A stretch of 64,000 bases of DNA from Bacillus sp. ISL-18 (GCF_018613415.1 NZ_JAGGQG010000010.1:35888-99887), one strand, 5' to 3'. Numbered from the stretch's first letter, positions 53,436 through 61,650 are shown. Numbers and translations: made by a program. Notes: generated by a model from the letters alone, not told the origin.

Positions 53436-53546
53436 TTAATCCCCTCCCTAAAGAATCATATAACCCTATATATTCATCATAGTCGATTTCTATCAATAGT
53501 AGCTTCTAAATTGTTAATTATTATTGAAGGAAATTTAAGGAAAATT

Positions 53547-53582
53547 GCACAAAAAAAAAACGAGAGTTCCCTCTCGTTTAAG
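53547..53582 (-). terminator. Terminator of the PAS histidine kinase gene
   Basis: AAACGAGAG-GGAA-CTCTCGTTT followed by TTTTTTT on the minus strand; overlaps the stop codon. Confidence 0.85.
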
Positions 53583-55728
53583 CAATTTTGGCCGGTAATA
53601 AAATATTAAAGGTTGTTCCTTTATTAGGTTCGCTTTCCACAAACACCTTTCCATTATGACTTTCAATGATTTTAAAACTTACCATTAATCCTAGACCGTT
53701 TCCATTTTTCTTCGTCGTAAAAAACGGTTCGCCTAATTTCTTTAATTTTTCTTTCGAGATTCCAACTCCTGAATCCTGAATCGAGATTTGCACATTGTTA
53801 TCATGAATGACTGTTTTAACTTGCAAATCTCCACCATTTGGCATGGCCTCGATTCCGTTTTTTATAAAGTTTAGAAATACCTGTTTTAACCGGTTTTCGT
53901 CACATTCTATTTGGATAATCTCTTGATTGCAGTCAAATGACAAGCGGACATTTTTCTTTCTAGCTTCAAATTCGAGCAAAGAAACAACATTTCGAATAAC
54001 AGGGACAACATTCTTCTCCTCTAATTCAACCGCTTTTGGTTTCGCTAATACCATAAAGTCTTCGACAATGGTATTTACTCTTTCAATCTCATCTAAAATA
54101 ATATTTAAAAATTCCATCCGTTCTGGATCTTTTTCGTCTAACTGCAAAAATTCTGCATAACCTTTCATCGACGTTAGTGGATTACGGATTTCATGCGCAA
54201 CCCCCGCAGCTAGTTGGCCAACAGCGGCAAGCTTATCCTGACGATGAAGAACCTCTTCCGTCTTCTTTCGTTCGGTTATGTCGTTACGGATGGCTAGATA
54301 CTGATAAGGTTTCCCCTGTTCATTTAAAAAAGGAACAATCGTCGTGTCCACCCAATAATAAGAACCATTCTTTGCTTTATTTCTTAATTCGCCCTTCCAT
54401 ACTTGACCAGCCCCAATTGTTTTCCATAAGTTCTTGAAAAACTCTTTTGTGTGATAGCCAGAATTTAGAATTCGATGGTCCTCCCCTAGTATCTCTTCCC
54501 GGCTATATTTAGAGATTTCACAGAATTTATCATTTACACTGATGATTTTTCCTTTAGCATCTGTGAAAGCCACAATGGAAGATTGGTCTAAGGCAAATTT
54601 GATATCCTCATTTTCTTTCATCATTTCTTTAAGATGCTCTTCTGCCTTTTTTCGCATAGAAATATCAGAACGAATCGCAATATATTGAACAGGTTTACCT
54701 TTTTTATCTAGAAATGGAACGATGGTTGTTCCAACCCAGTAAAAGGAACCATCTTTCGCTTTGTTCCGAATTTCCCCCCGCCAAATCTTCCCCGACTGAA
54801 TAGTTTGCCATAAATCTCGAAAAAATTCTTTTGAATGATAGCCTGAATTAAGGATTCGATGGTTTTTGCCAATAATTTCTTCCTTTTTATATTTAGAAAT
54901 TTCTTCGAATTTATCATTTACATATGTGATAACCCCTTTTGGGTCGGTAATCGCAACAATCGTCGAGGCGTCTAAGGCATCTTTGATATCCTTTAAGTTT
55001 GTATCAGTTGTAACCAATTGCTTGCTTATCAACATACTAGAGATGATCAAACCGCCAATAATTAACACGGAAACAAACAAAACCAAATAAATAAAGAAGG
55101 GGCTGTCTGTTTGACTATCTGATACAATCCCACTTGTTGTAACGGCAGCTCTCTTTAATAAAAAGTGCCCTTCAGCAATGGCTATGGTAATGATTAACGC
55201 ACTTACAGGCTTCAACCACACTTGATTCCCGTGGGAATAGCTCGAAGAAAAAAGAATCCATAACGAAAATAAAAAGGAACAAAAAATTAATAATCCAGAA
55301 AAAATCATTAGCCCAATATTGTAGTCGATATTTACATTCATGGCATATAAACCAATAACTTGAATGGCCATTACAGCTAGGGTTAAAAATAAACTGCCAA
55401 TTAACAAGTGGTATATATTAATGGTTTTACCAAAAAACCAAAGAAAAGCAATCCCAGTAAATGCTATTCCAATAAAAATAGAAAGAATAGTTAGCGGAAT
55501 ATGATAGCTGGCAAAGCGGTTTGTGTCTGCCGAAATTAATGCCATAAAGTTCATTACCCATATTCCAATCCCCATGGATAATGTACCGCCAAGAAATAAT
55601 AATCGTTTATTATGATTTGAAGACCTTATTAAGGTAAACATATCTAGAGCTGTATATGATGCCATAATCGTTAACCCAATGGCGATAATTATAAAATATG
55701 GATGAAATATCCCCAACATTTCCCCCAT
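53578..55728 (-). CDS. Orphan sensor histidine kinase with MHYT-like region and two PAS domains
   Basis: A 716-residue membrane kinase. Residues 1-245 contain seven hydrophobic segments resembling an MHYT sensor (MGIGIWVMNFMALIS), but the usual His is Asn. Two PAS domains that closely match each other follow (AITDPKGVITYVNDKFEEIS and AFTDAKGKIISVNDKFCEIS, each with HRILNSGYH). HisKA has VAHEIRNPLTSMKGYAEF, then HATPase with NFIKNGIEAMPNGG and DSGVGISKE. There is no adjacent response regulator. This kinase type often feeds the Spo0F phosphorelay. ATG 55728 follows GGGGGG. Confidence 0.85.
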   Translation of the reverse strand: MGEMLGIFHPYFIIIAIGLTIMASYTALDMFTLIRSSNHNKRLLFLGGTLSMGIGIWVMNFMALISADTNRFASYHIPLTILSIFIGIAFTGIAFLWFFGKTINIYHLLIGSLFLTLAVMAIQVIGLYAMNVNIDYNIGLMIFSGLLIFCSFLFSLWILFSSSYSHGNQVWLKPVSALIITIAIAEGHFLLKRAAVTTSGIVSDSQTDSPFFIYLVLFVSVLIIGGLIISSMLISKQLVTTDTNLKDIKDALDASTIVAITDPKGVITYVNDKFEEISKYKKEEIIGKNHRILNSGYHSKEFFRDLWQTIQSGKIWRGEIRNKAKDGSFYWVGTTIVPFLDKKGKPVQYIAIRSDISMRKKAEEHLKEMMKENEDIKFALDQSSIVAFTDAKGKIISVNDKFCEISKYSREEILGEDHRILNSGYHTKEFFKNLWKTIGAGQVWKGELRNKAKNGSYYWVDTTIVPFLNEQGKPYQYLAIRNDITERKKTEEVLHRQDKLAAVGQLAAGVAHEIRNPLTSMKGYAEFLQLDEKDPERMEFLNIILDEIERVNTIVEDFMVLAKPKAVELEEKNVVPVIRNVVSLLEFEARKKNVRLSFDCNQEIIQIECDENRLKQVFLNFIKNGIEAMPNGGDLQVKTVIHDNNVQISIQDSGVGISKEKLKKLGEPFFTTKKNGNGLGLMVSFKIIESHNGKVFVESEPNKGTTFNILLPAKIA

Positions 55729-56006
55729 TAACTTGGATCCCCCCAATGTCTACAAGGTATTTATACTATGAAATTGTAATGTAAATTATATTGTAATGGA
55801 AGTAAGACTTTGAAATATACGTTAACCCTTATTCATTATAGTGAAACTAATACAATGCATAAATAGCTTTTTGGAATAAAAATCTTATTTTTTTCAAAGT
55901 TAAACTTTTTTAAAAAAAAAGTCTACACAAAACGAAGTTTTTTGTTTATACTGTACTATAACAAGTGAAAATAAAATAAACTGTATTAATAAAGGAGATG
56001 GTATCA

Positions 56007-56141
56007 ATGTTAATAAGTCCAGTTGAATTTTTTCGCAGCTTACCAAAAAAGGAATGCCCAGAATGTGGTCAACACATAGAAGAACAAGCTGAAAGCTACT
56101 TAATGGAATGTGATCGTTGTTTAGCCAAAAGAGAAGAATAG
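56007..56141 (+). CDS. yhfH: YhfH family zinc-ribbon-like protein, copy 1
   Basis: A 44-residue protein MLISPVEFFRSLPKKECPEC... with four Cys in a CPxC and C-x2-C arrangement (ECPECG, ECDRC), so it probably binds one zinc. It matches the YhfH family by the LxEFFRxLP opening. AAAGGAGATG precedes ATG. It is the first of two tandem copies; function unknown. Confidence 0.8.
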   Translation: MLISPVEFFRSLPKKECPECGQHIEEQAESYLMECDRCLAKREE

Positions 56142-56256
56142 TCCTATTAATCACTACAACACGGTATAAAAGTTAACAAAAGATAATTTTTTTACTTTTT
56201 CTGTACTACAACAAAAGCAATGACAGTAAACTGTATTATCAAAGGGGGAATTATAA

Positions 56257-56391
56257 ATGTTAATAAGTCCAGTTGAATTTTTCCGAAGCCTGCCAAAGAA
56301 GGAATGCCCAGAGTGTGGTCAACACATGGAGGAACAAGCTGAAAGCTACTTAATGGAATGCGATCACTGTTTATCAAAAAAAGAAGAATAA
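56257..56391 (+). CDS. yhfH: YhfH family zinc-ribbon-like protein, copy 2
   Basis: A 44-residue near-duplicate of copy 1: the first 23 residues are the same and only a handful of changes follow (I to M, R to H, A to S, R to K). The four Cys are kept. AAAGGGGGAA precedes ATG. The upstream 60-70 bases also resemble those of copy 1, including CTGTACTA-AACAA and AAACTGTATTA elements. Confidence 0.8.
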   Translation: MLISPVEFFRSLPKKECPECGQHMEEQAESYLMECDHCLSKKEE

Positions 56392-56397
56392 AACAAG

Positions 56398-56432
56398 AGA
56401 ACTCTCCTCGCCTAATGGAGAGTTTTTTTATT
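56398..56432 (+). terminator. Terminator of the yhfH pair
   Basis: AACTCTCC-TCGCCTAAT-GGAGAGTT then TTTTTT. Confidence 0.85.
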
Positions 56433-56514
56433 GAAATTTATACCTTAAAGGAAAGAATAAGGAAGGCATAAACTGATTTTTTAAGTGAAACCTTACTATA
56501 AGGAGATGATTCTT

Positions 56515-56706
56515 ATGGCAAAGGCAAAGAAGAAGGATTACTTGACAACTGCGGATGAACGGCCTCAAATGACCCTCGAAAACGGCTCGGTATTCCCCAA
56601 TAAGAAAAATATACCGGGGGATTCAGTCAACGGGCATAAGGAACTGGAAGAAGCTAATATGATCATTACCGGGGACGAGATTCGCCAACAAAACGAAAAT
56701 TTGTAA
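56515..56706 (+). CDS. Small hypothetical protein, 63 aa
   Basis: Starts MAKAKKKDYLTTADERPQ at ATG 56515 with AAGGAGATGA upstream; the earlier in-frame ATG at 56485 has no site. Basic start, then a Thr/Pro/Asn segment and an acidic helical end (HKELEEANMIITGDEIRQQ). No Cys, no membrane helix. Family not recognised. It is 17 bases ahead of the splA-like gene and probably cotranscribed. Confidence 0.68.
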   Translation: MAKAKKKDYLTTADERPQMTLENGSVFPNKKNIPGDSVNGHKELEEANMIITGDEIRQQNENL

Positions 56707-56723
56707 AGGAAGGTTAATTCTTT

Positions 56724-56975
56724 ATGAGTATTATTGATTTAGACAATGCCCAGCCTGGTGACGAAGTTTATGTTATTTATCGGAACCCGCATGTCCCCTC
56801 TGTTGCAAATGTACAAGCAGCAGAGATCGTTCAACATCCTAAAGATCCAAATGCTCTAGCACTTTTTTTAAATGAAACCTTTCATGTTATTGAAGATGAC
56901 GATGCCTTGTTTACTTCTTCAGAATCGGCACAAAGAGCATATGATGAACATTTCTTTGATTTTGGTGAAGAATAA
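56724..56975 (+). CDS. splA: SplA-like (TRAP-like) transcriptional regulator
   Basis: An 83-residue protein resembling SplA, the TRAP-like negative regulator of the splAB spore photoproduct lyase operon. The pattern GDEVYVIYRNPHVPSVANVQ, HPKDPNALALFLNETFH and EDDDALFTS is the family core. No splB follows here, so it is an orphan copy or regulates elsewhere. GGAAGG precedes ATG, and a terminator follows. Confidence 0.75.
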   Translation: MSIIDLDNAQPGDEVYVIYRNPHVPSVANVQAAEIVQHPKDPNALALFLNETFHVIEDDDALFTSSESAQRAYDEHFFDFGEE

Positions 56976-57006
56976 AAGACTGTCGCTAACGTGACAGTCT
57001 TTTAAT
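56974..57006 (+). terminator. Terminator of the splA-like gene
   Basis: AAAGACTGTC-GCTAACGT-GACAGTCTTT then T, with A-rich flank; probably bidirectional. Confidence 0.82.
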
Positions 57007-57021
57007 TAATAAAATCATTAT

Positions 57022-57207
57022 TTAGATTTTTGGGAGCTCCCTAATTTCCTGTAACATTTGGGTGCCACACATTGGACATAGCAAGTCATCCGCAACAAAA
57101 TCCTTTCTCATCCAGCCGATGCATGCATCATCTGAACAAGAGTAAACTTCGGTGTCAACAAGGATTGTTTCAATCTCTTCTTCCTTAGCCCTTTTACCGT
57201 AAAAAAT
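57022..57207 (-). CDS. ydjO: YdjO family cold-inducible-type protein, ATT start
   Basis: A 61-residue zinc-ribbon-like protein: CSDDACIGWMRKDF and LCPMCGTQM carry four Cys in the YdjO pattern. The frame has a stop nine codons upstream, with no ATG, GTG or TTG before the conserved region. An excellent GGAGG lies eight bases ahead of an ATT codon (57205-57207), which aligns with the Met of other YdjO proteins (M-F-Y-x-K-R). I therefore annotate an AUU start, a very rare initiator. Gene finders limited to standard starts would miss it. Confidence 0.75.
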   Translation of the reverse strand: MFYGKRAKEEEIETILVDTEVYSCSDDACIGWMRKDFVADDLLCPMCGTQMLQEIRELPKI

Positions 57208-57297
57208 GGGAACCGCCTCCTTTTTTTACTAGTATGTACAAAAAATTGGTTTTTCATTTCCTTAAAAAATACTTCTCACTTAGGAGTGTCAGTTGCT

Positions 57298-57435
57298 ATG
57301 TCTTCTAAACAGAAACGTTATACGAATGTTGGGACAGATATTGAGGAAGTAAAACGGTTAAATAGTCAATCCGGCTTAAGTTATAATGAAGTTAAACTAC
57401 TTCTCGCCCAACAATATTTAAAACAAAAAAAGTAG
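57298..57435 (+). CDS. Small protein, 45 aa, possibly gamma-SASP-like
   Basis: MSSKQKRYTNVGTDIEEVKRLN..., ending in LKQKK; AGGAGTG precedes ATG. The GTDIEEVKRLNSQS stretch resembles the ETDVQEVKKQNQQS repeat of gamma-type spore proteins, but only one partial repeat is present. It may be a distant spore protein or unrelated; the call is tentative. Confidence 0.6.
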   Translation: MSSKQKRYTNVGTDIEEVKRLNSQSGLSYNEVKLLLAQQYLKQKK

Positions 57436-57445
57436 GTTGTATTAC

Positions 57446-57500
57446 AGAAAAACAGGATGTCTCTAATGGCTGTTTAGCCGATATGGAAGACATCCTGCTA
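57446..57500 (-). terminator. Long stem downstream of mutS2-like gene
   Basis: ACAGGATGTCT...GACATCCTGC with an inner GGCT-GTTT-AGCC hairpin; the stem lies just after the stop. Its T-run is short (GTTTTTC). Confidence 0.55.
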
Positions 57501-57504
57501 TCTT

Positions 57505-59424
57505 TTATTCAAAATAATCAATGGTTATATTTTCTTGATGGCTTTTGGATAGGAGCTTACTTTTTTTCCGGCTTTCTTTTGATTGAAATATAATATCATA
57601 ATCATAATCCTCAGGATATAGCTCAGAAGCTGCAATATACAAAGTTAACCGCTTATGGCTTACAGATATTTTTTCTCCTTTTACTTGAACTTGGTAATTC
57701 CCGTGCTGGTCAGGTCCCTTATACACGATTCCAAACTCATCTGAGGGTGAAATCTTCACATTATCACCTTGTTGATAAAGTGGGATATTCGTTTTTGCTA
57801 TAGTTTGTTTTTGCTTATATTTATTTGTCATCACCTGTTTTTCTAATTCTTTTAACTTCCAACGATCTATTTCTTGGCTTCGGTATTCTTTTTCTTCCTT
57901 ATAAGTAAGATAATGAGCTCGTTCAACAATAGCTGGGTGCATCCCGAGTCTTAGGGCAATCGCAAATGCCTGGCTTTCCCCTCCTCTGCCAATGATTAAA
58001 CGGTAAGTTGGAGAAAACGTTGTTAAATCAAACTCCATCGATCCATTTAAAAAACCGGGATGTTCTTCTGCAAACTCCTTAATTTCACTATAATGAGTTG
58101 TTGCAAATAGAGTTGCTCCTTTTTGAAAAAGAGTTTCTAATATGGCAGTAGCAAGCCCCATTCCTTCTCCGGGATCAGTTCCAGAGCCAAGTTCATCTAA
58201 TAAGGCTAATGTTCGATCATTTGTTTCTTTTAAGATTTCGATTATATTGACAATTCTTGAACTAAAGGTACTCAGATTTTCGGAGATACTTTGCCCGTCA
58301 CCGATGTCTACCAAAATCCGGTCAAAAATTCTAAGATTACTTTCCTCCTTCGCTGGAATATGCAGACCGCATTGCACCATTAAAGTTAACAAGCCTACCG
58401 TCTTTATCGTAACTGTTTTTCCACCAGTATTTGGACCAGTGATAACAAGTGCCTTCTCTTCCCTTCTCATGGTGAAGGTTAATGGAACAGCTTTATCTCC
58501 GAGGAGAGGGTGCCTCGCTTGTATTAAGTTCAATTCCTCAAATTGGTTAATTTTCACCTTTGATCCCTTAATCATTCGGCAATATTTTGCTTTTGCAAAT
58601 AAGAAATCATACTGAATCATGGTTTCAGCAGCAAGACGGATTTGCGGCTCTTTTTGCTCGACCATTCCTGTTAGATAGGTTAACACCTTTTGAACCTCAA
58701 TTTCTTCATCTGTAAGGAGCCAGGTTAATTGATCCTGAAAGATGGCAATTTCCTCAGGCTCAATAAAAAGTGTGGACCCTGACGCAGACGTATCAAGGAC
58801 AGCCCCTTTTATTTTGTTCCGATATTCTTTTTTTATGGGAATCACATAACGTCCATTTCGCTGACTAATGACATTTTCCTGCAAATACGGTTTGAATTTA
58901 GTAGATCGCAGCATTTGCATCGTCTTTTCCTTCAAGCGTTCCTCTTGTATAGTAAGTTGTTTTCTTACTTTTAATAATTCCTTGCTTGCGTAATCATCTA
59001 CCCTGCCCCCTCGGACACAACGAATAATTTCTGCTTCGAGTTCTGGCAATTCATCAATTACTTCTACATAGGCTGATACCCTCGGTGCATAAAAAGTCTT
59101 ACTCCTCATGTACCTTCGCATCTTTCCACAGCAATCCAAAAAATCATACAGCTTTGTTAACTGTTCAACTTTAAGTACTGCCCCTTTATTCATGTTCGCA
59201 AGGATGGTGCTGATACCATCAAGACCATGAATGGGTACACTTGCACTTATTTTTAAAATCTCGACTGCTTCTGATACTTCTTCAAGCCATGCCTCTATTT
59301 GCTTTACATTTGTTGATGGGACAAGATTCTGTACCTTATCTCTACCTTCTATCGTTAAAGCAAAGGCAGCGATAGCATCCTTAATATGATTGAATTCAAG
59401 CATATTCAACGTATGTTGATTCAT
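57505..59424 (-). CDS. MutS2-like ATPase lacking the Smr domain
   Basis: A 639-residue MutS-family ATPase. Its core and clamp regions (LRSTKFKPYLQENVISQRNGRYVIPIK) and the ATPase domain match MutS2: Walker A GPNTGGKTVTIK, Walker B LALLDELGSGTDPGEG and FATTHYSEIKEF. Standard MutS2 is about 785 residues and ends in a Smr endonuclease domain. Here the chain stops after an SH3/KOW-like segment (QGDNVKISPSDEFGIVYKG) plus a short tail, with no Smr. It is probably a paralogue acting in ribosome rescue or DNA transactions without cleavage. Confidence 0.85.
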   Translation of the reverse strand: MNQHTLNMLEFNHIKDAIAAFALTIEGRDKVQNLVPSTNVKQIEAWLEEVSEAVEILKISASVPIHGLDGISTILANMNKGAVLKVEQLTKLYDFLDCCGKMRRYMRSKTFYAPRVSAYVEVIDELPELEAEIIRCVRGGRVDDYASKELLKVRKQLTIQEERLKEKTMQMLRSTKFKPYLQENVISQRNGRYVIPIKKEYRNKIKGAVLDTSASGSTLFIEPEEIAIFQDQLTWLLTDEEIEVQKVLTYLTGMVEQKEPQIRLAAETMIQYDFLFAKAKYCRMIKGSKVKINQFEELNLIQARHPLLGDKAVPLTFTMRREEKALVITGPNTGGKTVTIKTVGLLTLMVQCGLHIPAKEESNLRIFDRILVDIGDGQSISENLSTFSSRIVNIIEILKETNDRTLALLDELGSGTDPGEGMGLATAILETLFQKGATLFATTHYSEIKEFAEEHPGFLNGSMEFDLTTFSPTYRLIIGRGGESQAFAIALRLGMHPAIVERAHYLTYKEEKEYRSQEIDRWKLKELEKQVMTNKYKQKQTIAKTNIPLYQQGDNVKISPSDEFGIVYKGPDQHGNYQVQVKGEKISVSHKRLTLYIAASELYPEDYDYDIIFQSKESRKKSKLLSKSHQENITIDYFE

Positions 59425-59449
59425 TTTAAAAGCCCCCTATAATAAAAAT

Positions 59450-59477
59450 AGCCGCAATGAACAATGTCATTGCGGCT
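59450..59477 (-). terminator. Hairpin with T-run 25 bases before the mutS2-like gene
   Basis: AGCCGCAATGA-CATTGT-TCATTGCGGCT followed by ATTTTTATTAT on the minus strand, immediately before the ribosome-binding site. It looks like an attenuator in the leader, or a terminator for lrgAB read-through. Confidence 0.7.
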
Positions 59478-59792
59478 CTAGCGTAATGAATGGAAAACCA
59501 CCCATTTTTCCATACTAAATTAATCCAAAATAAAAACTGTCTACACGAGTGTACACAGCTACATTGGAAAAAGTGTATGCCTATGCTTGCCCATTGTTCT
59601 TAACATCATCCCATAACTAAATAAACCATTCATTTTATCAAAAAAACGAACGTATAGTTTTGAAATGAAAATATCCAATTGGTTGGATTAGTTAAGAACG
59701 ACACCTAACATAAAACATACTCCCTTATTTGAGTAATTTATTCTTCTAAAGAATACAAAAATTAGAAACATTTGTCAACTGACATTCACCTA
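59478..59792. other. Intergenic region upstream of mutS2-like gene; no gene recognised
   Basis: 315 bases between lrgB and the mutS2-like leader hairpin. It contains a partly palindromic stretch around 59540-59560 (CTACACGAGTGTACAC). No frame has a ribosome-binding site and a credible length. Confidence 0.5.
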
Positions 59793-60470
59793 TTAGATAA
59801 TGAATTTTATAATATACGGTACAATAAATGAGGTAAAGATGGCGGCAATTCCCATCGCTGCACCAGAAACTGCACCTTGCAGTTCCCCTTCCTTTACCGC
59901 CTCAGCTGTTCCAATTCCGTGAGCTATCGTACCAATTGCCAGACCTCGGGCAAAGGGATGGTCGATCTTAAACCAGTTCAATAGTTTGGACCCAAACATC
60001 GCCCCTATCATCCCCGTAATAATGACATAGGCAGCAATAAGCGAAATATTCCCATGAATAATTCCCCCTATTTCTGCTGCAACCGGGACAGTAACAGACT
60101 TTACCACGAAACCTAGGAGATAAATTTTTGAAAGGTGAAGCCCTTTTGCCATAAAAATTGCTGTTCCAATCGTTGAGACACTTCCGATAAATAACCCCGA
60201 TACGGCAGCCCTTATGTACTTTTTGAATACATCACGATTTTTGTAGATTGGAACTGCCAGAGAAACTGTAGCAGGACCAAGCAAGTAGGTCATAATGTTT
60301 TTTGCCTGCCCATACTCTTGATACGATATCCTAGAAGCTAACAATATAAAGATTATGATGACGGTACTTAAAAAAACTGGACTAGTAATTAGAGATGGGT
60401 ATTTTCGGGTTAAAAAGCGCGCACACCAATAGACTGAAACAGTGACTAGAATACTATAAAGCGTGATCAT
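59793..60470 (-). CDS. lrgB: LrgB/CidB family membrane protein
   Basis: A 225-residue polytopic membrane protein of the LrgB family, with the conserved ALLGPATVSLAVPIY-like NIMTYLLGPATVSLAVPIYK and the IGTAEAVKEGELQGAVSGAAMG block near the end. It works with an LrgA-type partner, here the preceding gene, whose end it overlaps by 17 bases. Pairs of this type control murein hydrolase export or, in B. subtilis (PftAB), import pyruvate. ATG 60470 begins the family sequence MITLYSILVTV; the longer frame extends into lrgA. Confidence 0.88.
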   Translation of the reverse strand: MITLYSILVTVSVYWCARFLTRKYPSLITSPVFLSTVIIIFILLASRISYQEYGQAKNIMTYLLGPATVSLAVPIYKNRDVFKKYIRAAVSGLFIGSVSTIGTAIFMAKGLHLSKIYLLGFVVKSVTVPVAAEIGGIIHGNISLIAAYVIITGMIGAMFGSKLLNWFKIDHPFARGLAIGTIAHGIGTAEAVKEGELQGAVSGAAMGIAAIFTSFIVPYIIKFII

Positions 60471-60846
60471 GGTACTTTTCTTGTTCCTTTTCATTTTTCG
60501 AGATAACCATTTGCGTAGTCTTTCCTGCTGCAATGATTCCAATAAAAGCACTGATAAAAAGGATACCTAGCAGCATCCAGCCCTTTGCTTTGACGATATC
60601 GCCTAAGGTCATTAACCCAACAGAAATAGGAATAAAAAAGAAACCAAGATGCTTAAGCAGCCACCCTGCCGCCAATTCGATTTGTTCTACTTTAATAACA
60701 CCGAACGAAAATAACACTAATAATATAACAATCCCAATCACATTTCCGGGAATTTGCAAATGAAAAAAACTCGCTGCCAGATTCCCAATTTGATAGATTA
60801 CGATTAGGATGAGCAGTTGGATCGTAAACTTACCACCCTTTTTCAT
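60454..60846 (-). CDS. lrgA: LrgA/CidA family membrane protein
   Basis: A 130-residue holin-like protein with four hydrophobic segments. It carries the family motifs LHLQIPGNVIGIVILL and KHLGFFFIPISVGLM. Its gene overlaps lrgB downstream, so the two are translationally coupled. The start is set at 60846 (MKKGGKF), matching the family N-terminus; longer in-frame starts add 26-29 unrelated residues. The usual LytST regulator is not encoded nearby. Confidence 0.87.
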   Translation of the reverse strand: MKKGGKFTIQLLILIVIYQIGNLAASFFHLQIPGNVIGIVILLVLFSFGVIKVEQIELAAGWLLKHLGFFFIPISVGLMTLGDIVKAKGWMLLGILFISAFIGIIAAGKTTQMVISKNEKEQEKYHDHAL

Positions 60847-61006
60847 ATAAACACCCATCTTCCCACTGTAATAAAAATCTGATTTTTCAAACGTTTTAAT
60901 TTTCATTATAAAGGAATAACCTCTATACTGCATCCACTTTTTTTCACAAAATATCCATATCTTCTTTCAACAAACTTATTTATCTTTATGTTAGGAGGGG
61001 ATCGTT

Positions 61007-61609
61007 TTGAAAAGGATTTATATAATTTGCAGTCTAGCTGTATTCTTGGGGATTGCAGGAGGAATCTCGTTTTTCCTTATCCGTGATGCCAATGCTGCCA
61101 TTCCAACAAGTGCTACTTTCATTACACAGAGTGGTGATACATTTACTTTTGGTAAGGATAAGACTGAGTTAAAACTAATTGAGTTTATTTATACTCACTG
61201 TCCTGATGTATGTCCAACTACTACACAAAAAATGGTGGAATTAAAGAAAGATCTTTTGAAAAAAGGTATTTATGGGAAGGAAATAGAATTTGTCACCATA
61301 ACCATTGATCCTTACCGAGATACAACTAAAATTTTAAAAGAATATAAGCAGGGGTTCGGTATAGGGAATGATACTAGTTGGATGTTTTTAACCGGGGCAA
61401 AACAACAAACGAAAGATAATCAAAAACAACTTCGTAAAGTTACCGATGCCTTGCAGTTCCAATTCAAAGATCCTGGCAACGGCCAGTTCATCCATTCCAC
61501 ATTTACGTATCTTGTAGATGATGACAATAAATTTATTGACAAGTTCCCAATGGGAAAAGAGTTTAATAAGCAAGATGTTTACGCCAAAATACTAGATAAA
61601 ATAGAGTAA
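61007..61609 (+). CDS. sco: SCO family copper/thiol protein
   Basis: A 200-residue membrane-anchored protein of the SCO1/SenC family, which delivers copper to cytochrome c oxidase CuA or serves as a thiol-disulfide reductase. The N-terminal anchor is at about 5-24. The metal-binding CPDVCP motif lies near residue 65, and the third ligand His is in FIHSTFTYLVD. GGAGGGG precedes TTG/ATG at 61007. It is a single gene and the only aerobic-respiration assembly factor in the window. Confidence 0.9.
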   Translation: MKRIYIICSLAVFLGIAGGISFFLIRDANAAIPTSATFITQSGDTFTFGKDKTELKLIEFIYTHCPDVCPTTTQKMVELKKDLLKKGIYGKEIEFVTITIDPYRDTTKILKEYKQGFGIGNDTSWMFLTGAKQQTKDNQKQLRKVTDALQFQFKDPGNGQFIHSTFTYLVDDDNKFIDKFPMGKEFNKQDVYAKILDKIE

Positions 61610-61611
61610 TA

Positions 61612-61650
61612 AAAAAAGCGGTTAGTCCCTCAGGATTAATCGCTTTTTAC
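61612..61650. terminator. Terminator of sco
   Basis: AAAAAAGCGgTTAgTCC...GGAtTAAtCGCTTTTT, an imperfect stem with A and T flanks. Confidence 0.7.

Noticed and set aside
55900..56377. Two similar minus-strand frames opposite the yhfH genes
   Set aside because: They are antisense shadows of the duplicated yhfH genes; their similarity comes from the duplication.
59520..59620. Small frame beginning MGKHRHTLFPM on the minus strand in the mutS2 leader
   Set aside because: Eleven codons, no clear ribosome-binding site; noted only as part of an unexplained intergenic region.
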